The notes: generated by a model from the letters alone, not told the origin. DNA of 40,029 nt from Cylindrotheca closterium (GCA_933822405.4 CAKOGP040000846.1:1-40029), one strand, 5' to 3'; positions 20,793 through 29,880 are shown, numbered from the stretch's first letter. A program made the numbers and translations.

Positions 20793-21342
20793 TATTCCTG
20801 ACGAATTGCTGTTCGAAGCCTACCTGAGGAGGGCAAGCAAGATCAACTACACAGTCTTCGAATTCGGCTGCTAGTAAATTCTCTTCTTGAATTTTAGCTC
20901 CCTCAGTACTTCTTGGTGTTGTAGTTGTAGTTGGTGTTGATGTTGGTGTTGCTACTTGTCGAACTCCCACATCGTGTGTTGCCAGAACGTCGCTTCCGCC
21001 GCATTCCTTGGAACAGTACCAGTGACCGTCTTCCTTGCTAATTGACATCAACATATTTTCCTGTACACACAAATTGTGGACTCCGCATTTACATTGAATG
21101 CAAGCATGATTCGGATGGAGAGAATCATGTTTGCAGTTTCGGATGCTGCAAAAGCCATTCGAATGTGATACTGCAACTTTGGCCCAAACTCTTCTACCGA
21201 CTAATTTGGCGGCAGTATTTTGGCCACTGGGTGGCAATCCTTTGGCTCTACTTTTTTGTTTGTTCAAACCAATGTTGTGATGAAGGTTATCATCTTCCTC
21301 GCTATCAGAGTCTAGTGCAAAAATTGACACGGCATTAGTCAT
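20785..21342 (-). CDS. Cys/His zinc-binding (PHD/RING-like) protein
   Basis: 185 residues from a true ATG at 21342. After an acidic N-terminus (ALDSDSEEDDN) comes a metal-binding pattern: Cys about 65, Cys 70, His 72, His 76/79, Cys 81, Cys 84, His 89, Cys 92, then Cys 110 and Cys 114 in HWYCSKECGG. The order C-C...H...C-x2-C...H-x2-C...C-x3-C resembles PHD/RING-type cross-braced fingers, which bind histone tails or proteins. A Thr/Pro-rich linker follows (TPTSTPTTTTTPRSTEG). I do not know the exact family; similar small fingers occur in diatom mobile-element proteins. The frame ends inside what looks like an extended acidic tail in another frame. Confidence 0.55.
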   Translation of the reverse strand: MTNAVSIFALDSDSEEDDNLHHNIGLNKQKSRAKGLPPSGQNTAAKLVGRRVWAKVAVSHSNGFCSIRNCKHDSLHPNHACIQCKCGVHNLCVQENMLMSISKEDGHWYCSKECGGSDVLATHDVGVRQVATPTSTPTTTTTPRSTEGAKIQEENLLAAEFEDCVVDLACPPQVGFEQQFVRNIE

Positions 21343-21600
21343 GGTAAACTAGTGAAAAGAGCAGAAGATCAAGTGCTATGAAGTCTTTTCGTATTTTGAT
21401 GTGAATTGTGAGTTGAGGTCTTCGAAACCATTATTGAGAATTGGCCAATCAAAATCGTTCGATTTCAAAATGCACCGTGCATGGACAATCGTCCAGCATG
21501 AGCCAAAATGGATGCAGCTCAAGGGGGGTACCCGGAAGTAACTGTCCAGCGTGGAAAAATTCACGCTGCATGCATCATTTTTGGTTGGATAACTTCCCGC

Positions 21601-22473
21601 CTAAACGTTGGGAAACGTGAAATGGTGGACGATTTTGTCAGTGTGCTTTTCGGTGTGTGCCTGGAGTTCCTGGAGCTCCGCATTCCATTCCCTATCGCTG
21701 CGGAAGCTGGATCTGTACTCGGAGTACGTATCCATCAACCCAAATCCATATTTGCTATTAAACCTACGAAGGCATAAATTGCAACGGGCCATTCCTTGAC
21801 AGACGACACCATCGCCTTGCCATTTGTGTCGCATGCCGCCACTGGTTGTCACCAGCCAAGGGATACCTTGCTTTGGTGGCAGCTCGTCTAGCCAGCGAAA
21901 GTATGGATCCTTTTCGTACTCGCTAGTCTTTTCAATTTGGCGATAGCTGTACTGGTAACACCAACCGCTAACGTCAATCTTATCAATCACAGTGGTAGTG
22001 AGGTTAGCCGACTTTGCCCGTAGTTCTTCATTTTTTTTCCGAATTAACTCATTGGTCGCCTTTGCGTCGCGTCTTACTAGTAGATTGTTGGATGGAGGCA
22101 ATTTCTTCAGGATACCAGCTTCTTCCACTGCCACGCCATGTTCACCCTTAAGACACACCTCCTCGACCAGACTCGAGCTTGGGCGTATGAACAAAATGGA
22201 ATCGCGCACAAAGTCAATGACAAATCCCTTGTCATGTCGTGCATTCCCAAACACTTCGGTCGCATCCCTCTTGGATACAGATACTTCCATGCCAACCCAT
22301 AAAATTGAGCTCCCTTTGACTTCTCTCTTTTTCGAGGCAAGGATTGGTGGAATTCCTTGTTCAGCTGCTTGCATGGCATCGGGAAGACTGGTGAACACCT
22401 GACTTGGCAGGATTTCTTCTGATACTACCATTCCTTTGCTCCCCCCCCCCACTATCGTTTTCTTTGGATCCAT
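21601..22473 (-). CDS. Hypothetical protein with C-terminal Cys/His motif
   Basis: 290 residues from the ATG at 22473; an in-frame TAA lies nine bases upstream, so this frame cannot extend further. Not recognised. A G10 run sits at codons 9-12. The middle has a basic/helical segment (RRDAKATNELIRKKNEELRAK), then GWCYQYSYRQIEK, YFRWLDELPPKQG, and a C-terminal CQGMARCNLCLRRF ... HTEKHTDKIVHH arrangement that may bind zinc. If the G-run were G9 instead of G10, this protein would be continuous with the upstream frame at 23098-22361, giving a protein of nearly 500 residues. Two separate genes or one frameshifted gene are both possible. Confidence 0.5.
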   Translation of the reverse strand: MDPKKTIVGGGSKGMVVSEEILPSQVFTSLPDAMQAAEQGIPPILASKKREVKGSSILWVGMEVSVSKRDATEVFGNARHDKGFVIDFVRDSILFIRPSSSLVEEVCLKGEHGVAVEEAGILKKLPPSNNLLVRRDAKATNELIRKKNEELRAKSANLTTTVIDKIDVSGWCYQYSYRQIEKTSEYEKDPYFRWLDELPPKQGIPWLVTTSGGMRHKWQGDGVVCQGMARCNLCLRRFNSKYGFGLMDTYSEYRSSFRSDREWNAELQELQAHTEKHTDKIVHHFTFPNV

Positions 22474-23098
22474 CCAATGTTAGGACAGGGGAGGGACCGT
22501 TTTCGTGAACGTCATAGCCTTGTGCAAACAACCGAAGAGAAAAAGAGGAATAAACCCTAGGTGGCATAATGGGATGTGGTGGGCATATATATATTTTTTT
22601 CTTTCTGTCTCGCTCTCTGATCTGGGGTGTTATCGGGCAAGAGGTACCGACGTCACTTCTTCGCTTTCTTGAGCTCTCATTCCTTGGTGTCGTTCCAAAG
22701 TATGTACTGTACAAACACTTGCCGGGGAGACTATGCCCGAGTATCCCGTCTGCGTTTCTTACAAACGTCATGAACCGAGTTTTAATCTTTTCCTTTTGTG
22801 GATTGGAACCCATTTCCTTAAATAGTTCCCCATTGATTAGGTAGTGAGAAGGGCCGAAAGAGAACCGGAGTTCTACAGAGCCATCCGCGGTCCGATGAAC
22901 CAACGGGATGAACTGGTCCTCACGGCCACTTGGATCACCTTCCAAACCAACTAGGAGCTCTTGGAATACACCGGTGACTGTAAAAGTATCTTTCAGATCG
23001 TATACTTTTGGATCGACGCCATACCTTTTTTTTTCGGCTGGAAAAAAAGAATCCTGAAAGAGTAGGTACAGCTGTGTCAGCTGTTTGGTGGTTGTCAT
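22361..23098 (-). CDS. Hypothetical protein (245 aa), overlapping the next frame
   Basis: Open from a true ATG at 23098. The first about 155 residues look like real protein (QLYLLFQDSFFPAEKKRYG, DTFTVTGVFQELLVGLEGD, ADGSVELRFSFGPSHYLING, IKTRFMTFVRNADG). The rest (about residue 160 on, KKKIYICPPHPIMPPRVYSS) is translated from T-rich, TATATA-containing DNA and looks like intron or intergenic sequence. It ends after crossing the G10 run into a Ser/Arg-rich tail. No known domain was recognised. Probable relation to the 21601-22473 frame: upstream exon or the first half of a frameshifted gene. Confidence 0.45.
   Translation of the reverse strand: MTTTKQLTQLYLLFQDSFFPAEKKRYGVDPKVYDLKDTFTVTGVFQELLVGLEGDPSGREDQFIPLVHRTADGSVELRFSFGPSHYLINGELFKEMGSNPQKEKIKTRFMTFVRNADGILGHSLPGKCLYSTYFGTTPRNESSRKRRSDVGTSCPITPQIRERDRKKKIYICPPHPIMPPRVYSSFSLRLFAQGYDVHENGPSPVLTLDGSKENDSGGGEQRNGSIRRNPAKSGVHQSSRCHASS
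22441..22450 (-). repeat. Ten-base homopolymer (G10 on the coding strand)
   Basis: Ten C on the plus strand, at the overlap of two minus-strand frames. Losing one base would fuse them. Homopolymers of this length are error-prone both in sequencing and in replication. Confidence 0.9.
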
Positions 23099-23181
23099 CC
23101 TACCGTTTGTTTTGCGGGTTTTTGGTGATGATGATGTGAAAACAATGCCAGAAAAAAAAAGGCAAAACCCGCAAGGTTCTG

Positions 23182-23677
23182 CTTATCCAAGTGAGATGGG
23201 GGTGTCTTCCCGGGAAGACACACTTTTCGAAACCAAAGTTCAACTAAAAAAGTACTTATCCAAGTGAGATGGGGGTGTCTTCCCGGGAAGACACACTTTT
23301 CGTAACCAAAGTTCAGCTAAAAAAGTACTTATCAAAGTGAGATAAACAAAAGTTCAACTAAAAAAGTACTTATCCAAGTGAGATGGGGGTGTCTTCCCGG
23401 GAAGACACACTTTTCGTAACCAAAGTTCAACTAAAAAAGTACTTATCAAAGTGAGATAGGGGTGTCTTCCCGGGAAGACACACTTTTCGAAACCAAAGTT
23501 CAACTAAAAAAGTACTTATCCAAGTGAGATGGGGGTGTCTTCCCGGGAAGACACACTTTTCGAAACCAAAGATCAACTAAAAAAGTACTTATCAAAGTGA
23601 GATAGGGGTGTCTCCCCGGGAAGACACACTTTTCGAAACCAAAGTTCAACTAAAAAAGTAATTATCCAAGTGAGATA
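23182..23677. repeat. 73-bp minisatellite carrying a 20-bp perfect palindrome
   Basis: Units start at 23182, 23255, 23328 (shortened by an internal deletion that removes the palindrome), 23369, 23442, 23515, 23588 and 23661 (partial). Each full unit contains GTGTCTTCCCGGGAAGACAC, a perfect palindrome except in the last, where one base differs. A lone copy of the palindrome core is at 24654-24669. Function unknown. Confidence 0.92.
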
Positions 23678-23725
23678 GTTGGTAGGCGGAGACGGTGCCT
23701 AGCTAGAAGAAACTCAAAGAGTATT

Positions 23726-23978
23726 GTATTTTATTATTCGTATTCGATTTCAATATGTATTTTATTATTCGTATTCGATTTCAATATGTATTTTATTATT
23801 CGTATTCGATTTCAATATGTATTTTATTATTCGTATTCGATTTCAATATGTATTTTATTATTCGTATTCGATTTCAATATGTATTTTATTATTCGTATTC
23901 GATTCGATTTCATACGTATTTTATTATTCGTATTCGATTCGATTTCATCATACGTATTTTATTATTCGAATTCGATTA
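23726..23978. repeat. 31-bp AT-rich minisatellite
   Basis: About eight units of a 31-bp repeat, consensus parts TATTTTATTATTCGTATTCG and ATTTCAATATG; the last two or three carry small insertions. Since 31 is not a multiple of three and units lack stops, all three plus frames are open, giving artefactual 93-98-residue frames. Confidence 0.93.
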
Positions 23979-24880
23979 CCTTTTCCAGGTTGTCAACTAT
24001 CCAGAAAGTAAGTGTGTTTTCAGCGAATCCTTGTAATTCCCGAAATTTAGGTGTACTTTCGGGAAAGTTGATAATCGGGTAACCCGGATGAAACCATACG
24101 AACAGAAGGGATTGTTTGGGAAATGGCAAGGGTGTTGAGAGATACCCCATCCTTGTACAAAAAAGAGGAGCCATCTTTCGAAGTTTCTCTAGGTTAGGGA
24201 AGGGATGTCAGTGATGGAGGCACAGGGGAGACAGCAAAAACTTTGAAGACAAGATGAAAGTTATGATGACGATGACGACGACGATGACGACAACATTTTC
24301 TTTGCTCAAAAGAGAAGAGGAAATGAAAGCATAGTAATAGCAAACAGCGACATACTACTGTAACGAAAATAAGAATACTTTTGTTTTGTGTCCTGATGAA
24401 TTTCTGGTGGGCGATTGTATATCCTGGAAGCCATCCACAGTTCTTGGTGTTGTGTGTTGTGTGTGCGGCGGTAAAAAGGGGAAATTTGGTGCAAATACAG
24501 TGAAAACTATGTTTTGAGGGGGAAAAAGGAGACCGATTTTTTGATCGCAGTTTTCGGATTAATCCTGTAAGTCAATTATAGATAGTCAGCTTTGGGAAGA
24601 TGGTTGTTTTTTACAGGGGGTATGGGGTACTGGATTAGTTACAATTAGTTTAGGTCTTCCCGGGAAGACAGTCGTCTGTCGTCTGGGTGTTCGATGAGGT
24701 ACTAAATTAGGTGTGGTCAATATTTTGGGAGGGGCGTTGCGGGAAAAATTCCGGTGCACTCGACGACGGAACCAAAACCACGGTGCACCCGGGGCGTATG
24801 TAGAAAAGGTACCGGTGCACCAAATTCACTCAAAGAACCCATGATTCGTACCGGTACACTACCTACCTTTTATTTTTAAC
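23979..24880. other. Intergenic stretch without gene
   Basis: About 900 bp with no credible gene. It contains a short GATGAC/GACGAC repeat (24263-24294), the lone palindrome GTCTTCCCGGGAAGAC (24654), and GGTGCAC motifs repeated at 24752, 24780 and 24814. Confidence 0.6.
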
Positions 24881-25306
24881 AGTCCGTCCGTCACTCAGCC
24901 CTGCATTCTTGCTCGGGGACGCAGTAGTAGTGCCTAAGTCACAATCAGTAGAATCAAAATACATCCCATATGAAAATTTCTACCTCAGGTCATTTGCTTC
25001 AATCCTTGCCAGGTCGCATACTTTCAAAACACTATACTCAGGAGTTATAGCCCATCTAAGGTTACAGGTGGCTGCTTGTTTGTTCTGGAATTTACTGTAT
25101 CTCTGACCTTATATGAGCTATAGCCCCTGATCATAGCATTTTGAAAGTTTGCGACCTGGCCAGGATTGAAGCTAAGGACGTAAGGTAGAGGTTTTATATG
25201 GGATGTATTTTGATTCTACTGATTGTGACTTGGGTACCGGTACTGGCACAATTACTGCTTTCCCCGAAGTTCTGTATTTTTTGTAGGGCTGAGTGACGGA
25301 CGGACT
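24881..25306. mobile_element. Foldback / MITE-like element
   Basis: Its ends are exact inverted copies (AGTCCGTCCGTCACTCAGCC at 24881, complement ending at 25306). The two arms, each about 200 bp, remain similar almost to the centre: the phrases AAGTCACAATCAGTAGAATC and AATACATCCCATAT and the GCCAGGTCGCA segment all occur on both arms in inverted orientation. It has no coding capacity, so it would be non-autonomous. No clear target duplication was seen; T/A-rich sequence flanks both ends. Confidence 0.8.
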
Positions 25307-25644
25307 TTTTAAAAAAAAACTTTTATACCGGGAACGGCCGGGAACAGTGGTCCGACTAGTCATTTCACACGTACTTGCCACCTTGCGATTGGAATCTTGC
25401 AGGCGGAATCTTTAAAAATCAATGAAGTGACCATCTCGACCCGAAAGTCCACACGCGAGCAGTCAAAATAAGACGAATCGGGTAGCAAAGGGTGGAAGAC
25501 GACATATAAGAAAAAAGTATGCCCGTCCTCGTTAAACATTTCTCGTTTTCCTGATTAGGGACAACTTCACCAATGACTACCGGTAGGTCCTATGTATTAG
25601 TGAAGGCTCATATATATATGAAGTCAGACGCGCGGTCCATCTGC
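25307..25644. other. Intergenic stretch, nothing recognised
   Basis: Contains a GGAACGGCCGGGAA motif at about 25331 and a TACCGGTA palindrome at 25578. No gene seen. Confidence 0.55.
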
Positions 25645-25689
25645 TTACGGCTCGATTTGCTCGGCAGTACAGGCAGCACAGTTGGCTGT

Positions 25690-25870
25690 GGTCAGATTGA
25701 CATGGCTCGATTGGCTCGTGGTCAAATTGACCACGGCTTGACTGGCTCGTGGTCAAATTGACCACGGCTCGACTGGCTCGTGGTCAAATTGACCACGGCT
25801 CGATTGGCTCGTGGTCAAATTGACCACGGCTCTACTGGCTCGTGGTCAAATTGACCATCCAATCAAATCA
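25690..25870. repeat. 31-bp repeat array with palindromic core (left)
   Basis: About five to six units of 31 bp: a 15-bp spacer GGCTCGAYTGGCTCG followed by the near-palindrome TGGTCAAATTGACCA. The last unit switches to TGACCATCCAATC, the flank used in the right-hand array. Diverged copies extend left to about 25645. Confidence 0.92.
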
Positions 25871-26145
25871 TCCCACTGAAAATCCCGATTCTCAAGCATG
25901 TTGAATGTTGGCGCGCGGGAAGCCCGCAATTAATCATCGCAAAACGGTTGTGAAAAGTCGCAAGTCACAACAACGGCACAAAGTACGCACTGGTACAACG
26001 AAACGCTCATCCATGACCAAGCAACGTCAAAAGTCATCGCCCATGTTTCACAATAAGGTCCAAATGGTGGGACTCCTCAACAATCAGCGACTATGGCCGA
26101 TCTTCCAAGCTTCTCTTGAACGATTTTTCTCACAATCTGTGCAAT

Positions 26146-26544
26146 ATGGCAGGAATCAAGGCAAATTCATTTCCAGGGTCCACTGCTGTTGCGGTACAGA
26201 AGAAAGCAAACAAGCGTGGAATGGAACCCAGCTGTTTGGATCTTCACAAAGCAAAGAGACCCAAGCAAACTAAAAAGGAGAAGAATGAGCGCCATGTCAA
26301 AAATATGCCTACTATCCAAACAAGTGAGGAATACGGAATTATCTTGAAGCACGTCTGTTTGGCTTTGGAGATGGAAAAAAAACAGAAGACCGATGCACCA
26401 ATCTCCGTCAAACAATTTGCTGCTACGTATCTAAAAGAAGCACCAATCGATTCAAAGATCAAGAGTATTGCGTTGGGCATTGTAGGGAATTGGACGGAAC
26501 TGCTACCTTTGCAATCTCCAGAATCACAAATCATTGAGCTTTGA
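26146..26544 (+). CDS. Small basic hypothetical protein A of the candidate element
   Basis: 132 residues from the ATG at 26146. Not recognised. It is Lys-rich in the middle (KRPKQTKKEKNERHVKN), which resembles a nuclear-localisation signal, then has a helical C-terminal half (SEEYGIILKHVCLALEMEKKQKTDAPISV). It converges on gene B, whose stop is 120 bp away. An overlapping plus-strand frame beginning at 25905 is open but looks like translated non-coding DNA. Possible role: DNA-binding accessory factor; inference only. Confidence 0.5.
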   Translation: MAGIKANSFPGSTAVAVQKKANKRGMEPSCLDLHKAKRPKQTKKEKNERHVKNMPTIQTSEEYGIILKHVCLALEMEKKQKTDAPISVKQFAATYLKEAPIDSKIKSIALGIVGNWTELLPLQSPESQIIEL

Positions 26545-26664
26545 AATTCGAGACCAACACTACAGCAGAAATATCATCGGTTCTGCCAAGTATGATGCGA
26601 CGAATACCAGCATCCTATTAATAAGCTAGATATGTACGGAGACAAATAATTTAACGAATAAGTG

Positions 26665-27390
26665 CTAGATCGAAGTTCCAGCTAGAAGTCTTGTAGCTTC
26701 ATCGATCATATCAGAGGGCGGCTCCGGATCCTCTTCAATGGGACGACACTCTTCAGGTGGTTCAATGTTGTTGTCAAGGAATTCCTTTGCAAGGGCCCCA
26801 AGACGATGTCCTCTTGTGCGAAAGTTGACCATTGGTCTTAGTCTATTGTAGCACCTCTGGTGGTTGACACTACCAGGAGGACCAGATGCAAGGTTGAATC
26901 CGTAGTGCGGTACTGTTGGATCTCCTTCTCTTTCGGCGGCGCTCTTGAAGCCATCATAGTACATGAAAAATATAAAGAACTCCATCACATCCTTGCCAGC
27001 CAATTCATCCTCAAACTTCTTCATGGGAGTTCTCTTGTCTTTGCGATCCTCGACCATTTCATGGATCTGTTCCGCAGTGAAAGTGGGTCTTTGGTCCATC
27101 GGTGGGATGATTTCGCCTTCTTCCGATTCCTTGGTAGCAAGGAATGCAGTTGCAAGTAGAGCAAGCTTTTTACCCTTGCTTCGAAACTGGTCCTTGGTAT
27201 AAACTTCACCAACTCCTCGTCGGTGAGTTGTACTGCCAGGTGGTTTGAGGATGTTGTACCCTTGCTTTCCACCGGAGTTGAAGCCAAGGTAGTAGTTGAA
27301 GAAGATTTCCCTGTCAACGTCAGAATCAATCTTGCGATACCGATCCATGACGGATGGGTTATATTCTTTACTGCACTTGGTCCTTGGCAT
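26665..27390 (-). CDS. Hypothetical protein B with two copies of an unrecognised domain
   Basis: 241 residues from the ATG at 27390. It consists of two related blocks: about residues 29-83 (IFFNYYLGFNSGGKQGYNIL, PPGSTTHRR, then FRSKGKKLALLATAFL) and about 139-205 (FIFFMYYDGFKSAAEREGD, YGFNLASGPPGSVNHQR, then FRTRGHRLGALAKEFL). The shared pattern is FF-x-YY-x-GF, PPGS-x-x-H-x-R and F-R-x-x-G-x-x-L-x-x-LA-x-x-FL. I know no named domain with this signature. The helical, basic second half could bind DNA. The gene is divergent from gene C (322 bp between the starts), which would allow a shared promoter. Confidence 0.6.
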   Translation of the reverse strand: MPRTKCSKEYNPSVMDRYRKIDSDVDREIFFNYYLGFNSGGKQGYNILKPPGSTTHRRGVGEVYTKDQFRSKGKKLALLATAFLATKESEEGEIIPPMDQRPTFTAEQIHEMVEDRKDKRTPMKKFEDELAGKDVMEFFIFFMYYDGFKSAAEREGDPTVPHYGFNLASGPPGSVNHQRCYNRLRPMVNFRTRGHRLGALAKEFLDNNIEPPEECRPIEEDPEPPSDMIDEATRLLAGTSI

Positions 27391-27712
27391 TGTTGGTCTT
27401 CTTGGCTTTGTGTGATGAAGAAGGGAAGACTGCTTTGGGCGATTGATTCCATTCGGACCTCAACTGCCGCTGATGAGAGAGCCACGATCCAGGAATTGAT
27501 GTCAAAGTGATTACGTGAAGTTTTTTGGGCGATAGAAAAATGAATGAACATCATATAGATTTGTAGTTGAACATAAATAAAATTCAATTCTGGGGAAAAC
27601 GTTTGAGACACAAGAATGACATCCTGAGACGCAAGATTGACATCCCGCAATCTAAAACACGAACGAAACTGATGAGGTGATTTTTCTCACAAACTCCGAA
27701 GCTCACCTCACA

Positions 27713-29491
27713 ATGTCAACTATCGACAAACAACAAAGCGATCTATCAAACCTTCCGGAACAGGAACAATTGATATTTCTATTTTACAACTGTGAGGTGA
27801 GCAGCCATCCATTCGTTCAGCATGACAAGATTGGTGGATCGACCCACTACAAGATTATAAAATCCCTTGCTAACCAACATCCTTCGATCCGCTTTGATAT
27901 GACCAGACCAAGTTTCAATCGAAAAGCAAAAGAAATCATGAAGATGGCAGAAGCAGCAAAACAGCTACGAAGTGGTGGAAAAGTTTCATTGAGCGCAACA
28001 ATGAAAAAGAAGAATGAAGCGATCGCAAAGCTCGGTGGGAAGGCGGAAGCAATTCTTGACTCTCCTCCAGCTCCACACCTGTATTCACAATGGGTCCACT
28101 CCGAATATGTTCCAGGCACTCAGAAGACTAAGAGTGTTGTTGTGACCATGCATCGGTTTCTGATGTTCAGCATGGTGACCATCGGTTCCTTCAAGAAAGA
28201 ATGGGAGACGGCTCGCCGACTCCGTATCGAGGTTGCATTCCCAGCGTACTTCACCAATGGCCTTGTCACCAGTGCGACGCTTGTGGACAGCAAAGGGATG
28301 AAGTTGATGGAAGGGGACCATGCTGCTATATCCGCTGGCTTTGAACGTAGTGCGAAGGAGCAGACCGAGCCTGGCAAGAAGCAACCTCACAGTACCTTCT
28401 ACATCACATACGAAGAAGACCAAGATACGAAGGAATTCTTCGATATAGGCGAGGGTCATAGAGGTTTCTACCTTCAACCTGGAAAGGCCAGGAGGGCCGA
28501 TGGGAAGATTTGCGACTTTGAGGAGCTGTGCGTTGTCACCAAGGAGTACTTTGAGGAAGAAGAGGATCCTGATGCAGATGAGATCATAGAAAGAGCTCAT
28601 GAAGCTGCAATTTTTGATCCACAAAGCATGTGGGGCGGAGCAAATGCAAATGCAAATTCAAATCACGCGCCAGCCAATAACGCCAACGGTTCTCAGAATT
28701 CAAACAATAACTTCCACCACAATAATGTCCAGCAACCTACCAGTACGCATACTGCCAGGACGGCTACCACCACCAACACCTCCTTCGCTCCACCGCCACA
28801 AGCCAACCACACGGTCCAGCAACCTACACATACCACCAAGACGGCTACCACCACCAACACCTCCTTCGCTCCACAGCCACAAGCCAACCACAATGTCCAG
28901 CAACCTAGATACACCGCCAAGACAGCTACCAACAACAACGTCTCCTTTGTTCCACAGCCAAATGCTGGTGTTCAACATCCTACAAGCGCCGCTTCCGACA
29001 TGGAGAAAATGATGCAAGCAATCACAATGCAAATGGCACAGATGCAAGCAAACCTAACAGCACAGATGCAGCAGCAGGAGCAACGAGTGCAGCAGCAAGT
29101 GCAGCAAGTGAATCAGCATGTGCAGCAGCAAGTCAATCAGCAAGTGCAGCAGCAAGTCAATCAAGTCAATCTGGGATTGCAGCAGCAAGTGCAAACTACA
29201 GAGCGTTCTATTGCTAATTACTTGCAAGAAAACCAAACACGCGTTGATGCACGAGTTGATACTTTGAGTGATGTTGTTGCTAAAAAGCCAGCGTCCCGGC
29301 CTCAGCAGAAAAGACTTGCTGCTGATTCGGCGCAGCTTTCAGTCACCAGCAAAAGCAAAAGAGCAAGGCAATCTATTGTATCTGGTGGAGACGAGGATGA
29401 TGACAGTTTGTTCTCCGATACCTCACAAAACTTCGTACCAACCGTCCCCGACAACATTCAAGTTCAGACTGTGGCGACCATTCAGACTTGA
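27713..29491 (+). CDS. Q/N-rich hypothetical protein C, one domain related to protein B, internal TGA
   Basis: 592 residues from the first ATG at 27713. Residues about 20-84 (LIFLFYNCEVSSHPF, GGSTHYKIIKSLA, FNRKAKEIMKMAEAAKQL) follow the same layout as the repeated domain of protein B. A globular middle (about 125-300) includes HRFLMFSMVTIGSFKKEW and a VVTKEYFEEEEDPDADE acidic end. Next come three about 30-residue repeats (VQQPT...TARTATTTNTSFAPPPQANH), a Gln-rich coil (QQQVQQVNQHVQQQVNQQVQ) and a basic/acidic tail (KSKRARQ ... GGDEDDDSLFSD). The TGA at 29489 is followed in the same frame by 54 protein-like codons to a TAG at 29654. Possibly a multimerising DNA-binding partner of the transposase. 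Confidence 0.6.
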   Translation: MSTIDKQQSDLSNLPEQEQLIFLFYNCEVSSHPFVQHDKIGGSTHYKIIKSLANQHPSIRFDMTRPSFNRKAKEIMKMAEAAKQLRSGGKVSLSATMKKKNEAIAKLGGKAEAILDSPPAPHLYSQWVHSEYVPGTQKTKSVVVTMHRFLMFSMVTIGSFKKEWETARRLRIEVAFPAYFTNGLVTSATLVDSKGMKLMEGDHAAISAGFERSAKEQTEPGKKQPHSTFYITYEEDQDTKEFFDIGEGHRGFYLQPGKARRADGKICDFEELCVVTKEYFEEEEDPDADEIIERAHEAAIFDPQSMWGGANANANSNHAPANNANGSQNSNNNFHHNNVQQPTSTHTARTATTTNTSFAPPPQANHTVQQPTHTTKTATTTNTSFAPQPQANHNVQQPRYTAKTATNNNVSFVPQPNAGVQHPTSAASDMEKMMQAITMQMAQMQANLTAQMQQQEQRVQQQVQQVNQHVQQQVNQQVQQQVNQVNLGLQQQVQTTERSIANYLQENQTRVDARVDTLSDVVAKKPASRPQQKRLAADSAQLSVTSKSKRARQSIVSGGDEDDDSLFSDTSQNFVPTVPDNIQVQTVATIQT

Positions 29492-29656
29492 GTAAGTGAC
29501 GGAAACGAAACATCCCTTGACAGTGACGAATGGGAGGACAAGTTACCCATCGTGAATGACGAAGACTGTATTCAGCTGATTGATGGCTTTGAAAATGAGA
29601 TCAACACTACTATCGAGTGGTTTGATGGATACATAGTTGGAATTAATGGTCTTTAG
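29492..29656 (+). pseudogene. In-frame continuation of gene C after a TGA
   Basis: Reading on in the frame of gene C gives SDEWEDKLPIVNDEDCIQLI and then EWFDGYIVGINGL before TAG. The composition (acidic, with ordered hydrophobic residues) looks like true coding sequence. Either the TGA is a recent nonsense change, or it is read through. A splice could not remove it: the candidate donor GTAAGT lies after the stop. Confidence 0.5.
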
Positions 29657-29880
29657 AATACATATTTATATGTGAGCGAATGACTCTAGGACTAATAGCT
29701 GTACTTATTTGATATATCATCGTGCCATGTATCAGCAGGGCACGAATTTGCTTTTGACTGTATAGGATTTCGCGTATGTCGTCGAAATTTCAATACTAGT
29801 TGTAGATGCGATGTCAAGTAGAACATCTCCATACTAATTGTAGATGTATTATACCTATAATAATAGTATTAAAAATTGTA

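Noticed and set aside
20599..20874. Plus-strand Ser-rich protein
   Set aside because: Antisense shadow of the acidic Glu-rich minus-strand frame; the repeat GAGCTTGAG reads as Ser/Lys on the other strand.
23724..24082. Three overlapping 93-98 residue frames rich in Phe, Tyr and Ile
   Set aside because: They are the three readings of one 31-bp minisatellite, whose length shifts the frame at each unit.
25573..25765. 62-residue frames on both strands
   Set aside because: Generated by the 31-bp repeat array and flanking sequence.
28599..29236. Overlapping frames on both strands over the Thr/Asn/Gln repeats of gene C
   Set aside because: Shadow readings of low-complexity repeats; gene C has the longer, better organised frame.
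29489..29491. Selenocysteine codon at the TGA of gene C
   Set aside because: No Cys-like active-site context, no SECIS-like structure seen downstream, and the flanks are disordered acidic sequence.
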